Shown here: positions 35,953-37,168 of the stretch, piece after piece | Position numbering within the stretch: the stretch's first letter is position 1 | How the letters are laid out: each line of letters starts with the position of its first letter | Assembly: GCA_045592865.1 (NCBI GenBank) | Contig: JAZNVP010000129.1 | Location: forward strand, 1 to 37,168 | Reading direction: 5' to 3' | DNA from: RGIG9114 sp045592865 | Lineage (GTDB): Bacteria > Bacillota > Clostridia > Oscillospirales > JAGBHD01 | DNA: 37,168 bases | Made by a program: the position numbers and the translations under genes | Notes under the pieces: generated by a model | The model's input: only the letters and a program-made list of their open reading frames with translations | The model's database searches: none | What the model was told of the DNA's origin: nothing

Positions 35953-36252
35953 ATGAATACGTTTGAGAAAATATATGAGGTTGTTAAAACCATTCCGAAA
36001 GGAAAGGTTTTATCCTACGGTGAGGTAGCATTAAGGGCAGGAAATCCCCGTTGGTCCAGAGTCGTGGGGTATGCCCTTCATAATAACCCGATGCCAAAAA
36101 TAATTCCCTGCCACCGAGTCGTTATGAAGGACGGGTCTCTCACCCCCGCATTCGCGTTCGGCGGCGAGGGCAAACAACGAGAGCTTCTCGAAGAAGAGGG
36201 CGTCCATTTTCTGCCCGACGGCAGAGTCGATATGAAGCGGTCAAGAGCGTGA
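35953..36252 (+). CDS. MGMT/alkyltransferase-like DNA-binding protein
   Basis: A 99-residue protein that holds only the C-terminal domain of O6-alkylguanine-DNA alkyltransferases: 'IYEVVKTIPKGKVLSYGEVALRAG', the helix with the base-flipping Arg ('SRVVGYALHNNPMPKIIPCHRVV') and the active-site motif PCHR (Cys53). Many short proteins of this kind (ATL) have Trp or Ala instead of Cys; here Cys is kept, so alkyl transfer is possible. ATG 35953 has AAAGGAAG upstream and a promoter at 35903-35931. Array B begins 23 bases after its stop. Confidence 0.88.
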   Translation: MNTFEKIYEVVKTIPKGKVLSYGEVALRAGNPRWSRVVGYALHNNPMPKIIPCHRVVMKDGSLTPAFAFGGEGKQRELLEEEGVHFLPDGRVDMKRSRA

Positions 36253-36275
36253 TTTTTCTAAAAACGAGAAAGGAA

Positions 36276-36433
36276 ATGAAATCGCGCAGAGCGCGATGAA
36301 ATCCTCGCAAAGCTCGGATGAAATCTGCGTTGCAGATGAAATTAAATCCGTCATTCACCCGACGAAGTCGGATTTCATCATGCAGTGATTTCATCCCACG
36401 AAAGTGGGATTTAGCCCGCAAGGACGGATTTAG
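36276..36433. repeat. array B: linker-hairpin ladder (ATGAAAT / ATTTCAT, ATTTAG)
   Basis: ATGAAAT at 36276, 36296, 36318 and 36336; ATTTCAT at 36372 and 36388; the variant ATTTAG at 36409 and 36428. Hairpins between linkers: CGCGC-AGA-GCGCG (36283-36295), CTGC-GTT-GCAG (36325-36335), GAC-GAA-GTC (36361-36369), CCCAC-GAAA-GTGGG (36395-36408). Also TAAATCCGTC (36343-36352) pairs perfectly with GACGGATTTA (36423-36432). Same design as arrays A and C, with its own linker. Confidence 0.82.
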
Positions 36434-36435
36434 TT

Positions 36436-36480
36436 GAAAAGAAACACCTTTCGTCTACAAGACAAAAGGTGTTTCTTTTC
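36436..36480. repeat. long hairpin after array B
   Basis: 20-base arms (36436-36455 with 36461-36480), one mismatch, loop TACAA. The upper part (CACCTTTcGTC / GACAAAAGGTG) matches the hairpin after array C. Confidence 0.8.
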
Positions 36481-36540
36481 TGCGAAAGAGCGACTAAAAG
36501 TAGTAAAAGTAGGGGTAAGAACGACTAAAAGCACGCCGAA
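36481..36540. repeat. conserved tail of element B
   Basis: Begins TGCGAAAGA and ends in AAAAGCACGCC; aligns with 37060-37115 of element C (TGCGAAAGA ... AAAAGTACACC) at somewhat more than half of the positions. It ends at the stop codon of the DUF1871-like gene. Confidence 0.6.
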
Positions 36541-36795
36541 TTATTTTAATAATTCTTTTTCTATTTGTTTCGCAACGGCTAAAAACACAGTTGCGTCATC
36601 ATGCTCATCAAAATACTCATTAAAGACCGATGCAATTATCTCCGCTATGTCTTGCGCTGAATGGTCATCGCTTATTCTTGCGCTGATTTCTTTTGACTCA
36701 ATATCAAACTCATCGGAAGGCGCACCGCTTGCCAACAAACCATAATAATCCATTTGGTCGATATACTTCTTAACGATGTGAAAACTGTTGGACAT
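36541..36795 (-). CDS. DUF1871-like small protein
   Basis: An 84-residue acidic protein: 'HIVKKYIDQMDYYGLLASGAPSDEFDIESKEISARI...SAQDIAEIIASVFNEYFDE' matches the pattern of DUF1871 proteins (I...W/D..GLL..GAP.DEYd.E...I). Function unknown; the family is common as a stand-alone gene and as a possible immunity protein. ATG 36795 follows AAGAAGGTGC. It fills exactly the space between the tail of element B and array C. More AT-rich than the housekeeping genes nearby. Confidence 0.72.
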   Translation of the reverse strand: MSNSFHIVKKYIDQMDYYGLLASGAPSDEFDIESKEISARISDDHSAQDIAEIIASVFNEYFDEHDDATVFLAVAKQIEKELLK

Positions 36796-36817
36796 AAAAG
36801 CACCTTCTTTCTTTGGT

Positions 36818-36846
36818 ATTATATCATAAAACATAGCGTTTTTCAA
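36818..36846 (-). promoter_or_regulatory. promoter of the DUF1871-like gene, abutting array C
   Basis: On the minus strand TTGAAA (36841-36846), 17-base spacer, TATAAT (36818-36823). The first base of the -35 is the first base of the first linker of array C. Confidence 0.75.
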
Positions 36847-37014
36847 TGATATATCGCTAACGCGATATGATATACGTCAAAGCCGTATGATATACTTGCT
36901 TCGCAAGTGTGATATAATATCCGTTCCTCCATATGCCGAAGGCATATATCATCGCACGACAGTGCGATATCATATCGAAGATATATCACCCGTTCCGTCA
37001 GGTACGGATATCAT
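36846..37014. repeat. array C: linker-hairpin ladder (ATGATAT / ATATCAT)
   Basis: Left linkers: ATGATAT at 36846, 36867, 36887 and GTGATAT at 36909. Right linkers: ATATCAT at 36946, 36967 and 37008, and ATATCAC at 36983. Hairpins between them: ATCGC-TAAC-GCGAT (36853-36866), ACTTGC-TTC-GCAAGT (36894-36908), ATGCC-GAA-GGCAT (36933-36945), CGCAC-GACA-GTGCG (36953-36966), ATC-GAA-GAT (36974-36982) and CCGT/ACGG (36990-37007). The four-plus-four symmetry is the clearest of the three arrays. Confidence 0.88.
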
Positions 37015-37015
37015 T

Positions 37016-37058
37016 GAAAAAATTCACCTTTGTCGGTAGACAAAAGTGACTTTTTTTC
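37016..37058. repeat. long hairpin after array C
   Basis: GAAAAAATTCACCTTTGTC (37016-37034) pairs with most of 37039-37058, loop GGTA. The same apex (CACCTTTGTC / GACAAAAGTG) as after array B. A run of seven T follows the right side, so rightward termination is possible. Confidence 0.8.
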
Positions 37059-37128
37059 GTGCGAAAGACTACCTAAACGGAGCAGAATTGAGGGAAGAAA
37101 GCCCAAAAGTACACCTTAACTTTTGGGC
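37059..37128. repeat. conserved tail of element C with small hairpin
   Basis: Starts GTGCGAAAGA and contains AAAAGTACACC, as in element B. The hairpin CCCAAAAGT / ACTTTTGGG lies at about 37102-37128. Nothing is seen in 37129-37168. Confidence 0.55.
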
Positions 37129-37168
37129 CAACGTTTAATTTTTTTAATATTTGTCGTACTTAAACACC

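Overview
The window is a chromosomal, origin-proximal segment of a low-to-medium GC Firmicute of class Clostridia. The evidence is dnaA-dnaN-rlbA-recF-remB-gyrB-gyrA on one strand, parAB with two perfect parS sites, AGGAGG-type ribosome sites, consensus sigma-A promoters, and a GerW (YtfJ) spore gene preceded by its usual DUF2953 partner. The genome is therefore probably that of an endospore former. An Oscillospirales/Ruminococcaceae-like lineage is my guess and is not proven.

Layout. 1-137 is the promoter and leader of an rRNA operon that reads leftward out of the window. 199-3060 holds a DUF1292 protein, a 6S RNA candidate, a DMT transporter with an XRE regulator, and a PAP2 phosphatase whose ribosome site lies inside a terminator-like hairpin. 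3114-4448 is an AT-rich two-gene unit (nucleotidyltransferase plus CDP-alcohol phosphatidyltransferase). 4494-5623 is rplM-rpsI, followed by a duplicated copy of the rpsI 3' end that flanks a cluster of hairpins. 5726-9504 holds a MATE transporter, a hydroxyacid dehydrogenase, a RluA-type pseudouridine synthase and a GNAT acetyltransferase. 9608-10315 holds a small WapI-immunity-like gene and repeat array A. 10281-18128 holds rlmD, serS, parB and parA, with mnmG divergent, then glyS. 18161-27450 is the replication initiation and gyrase cluster, with an origin-like segment between dnaN and dnaA carrying DnaA-trio repeats. 27556-30006 runs rightward from the origin: DUF2953, gerW, MATE. 30022-35854 is on the minus strand: a lipoprotein, a candidate small RNA, perR-rubrerythrin under a palindromic Fur/PerR box, an N-acetylhexosamine kinase with a nucleotidyltransferase, a hypothetical protein, and an acyltransferase with a zinc ribbon. 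35903-37168 holds an MGMT-like gene, then array B, a DUF1871-like gene and array C.

How it works together. Replication would start between dnaA and dnaN. Nearly all genes to the left (dnaN to rplM and the rRNA operon) read in the direction of the leftward fork. ParA/ParB with parS at 14664 and 16239 form the segregation module 9 to 12 kb from the origin. rubrerythrin and perR form a peroxide-response unit. The kinase and nucleotidyltransferase look like an amino-sugar salvage pair.

The most unusual content is a family of three intergenic elements (10067-10315, 36276-36540, 36846-37128). Each is built from a private 7-base linker repeated about four times on the left and, as its reverse complement, about four times on the right. 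Short hairpins, often with C-GAA-G triloops, separate the linkers, and a long hairpin with a conserved apex follows. I know of no name for this element. In array A the arms of the long hairpin are an inverted copy of the 3' end of rlmD.
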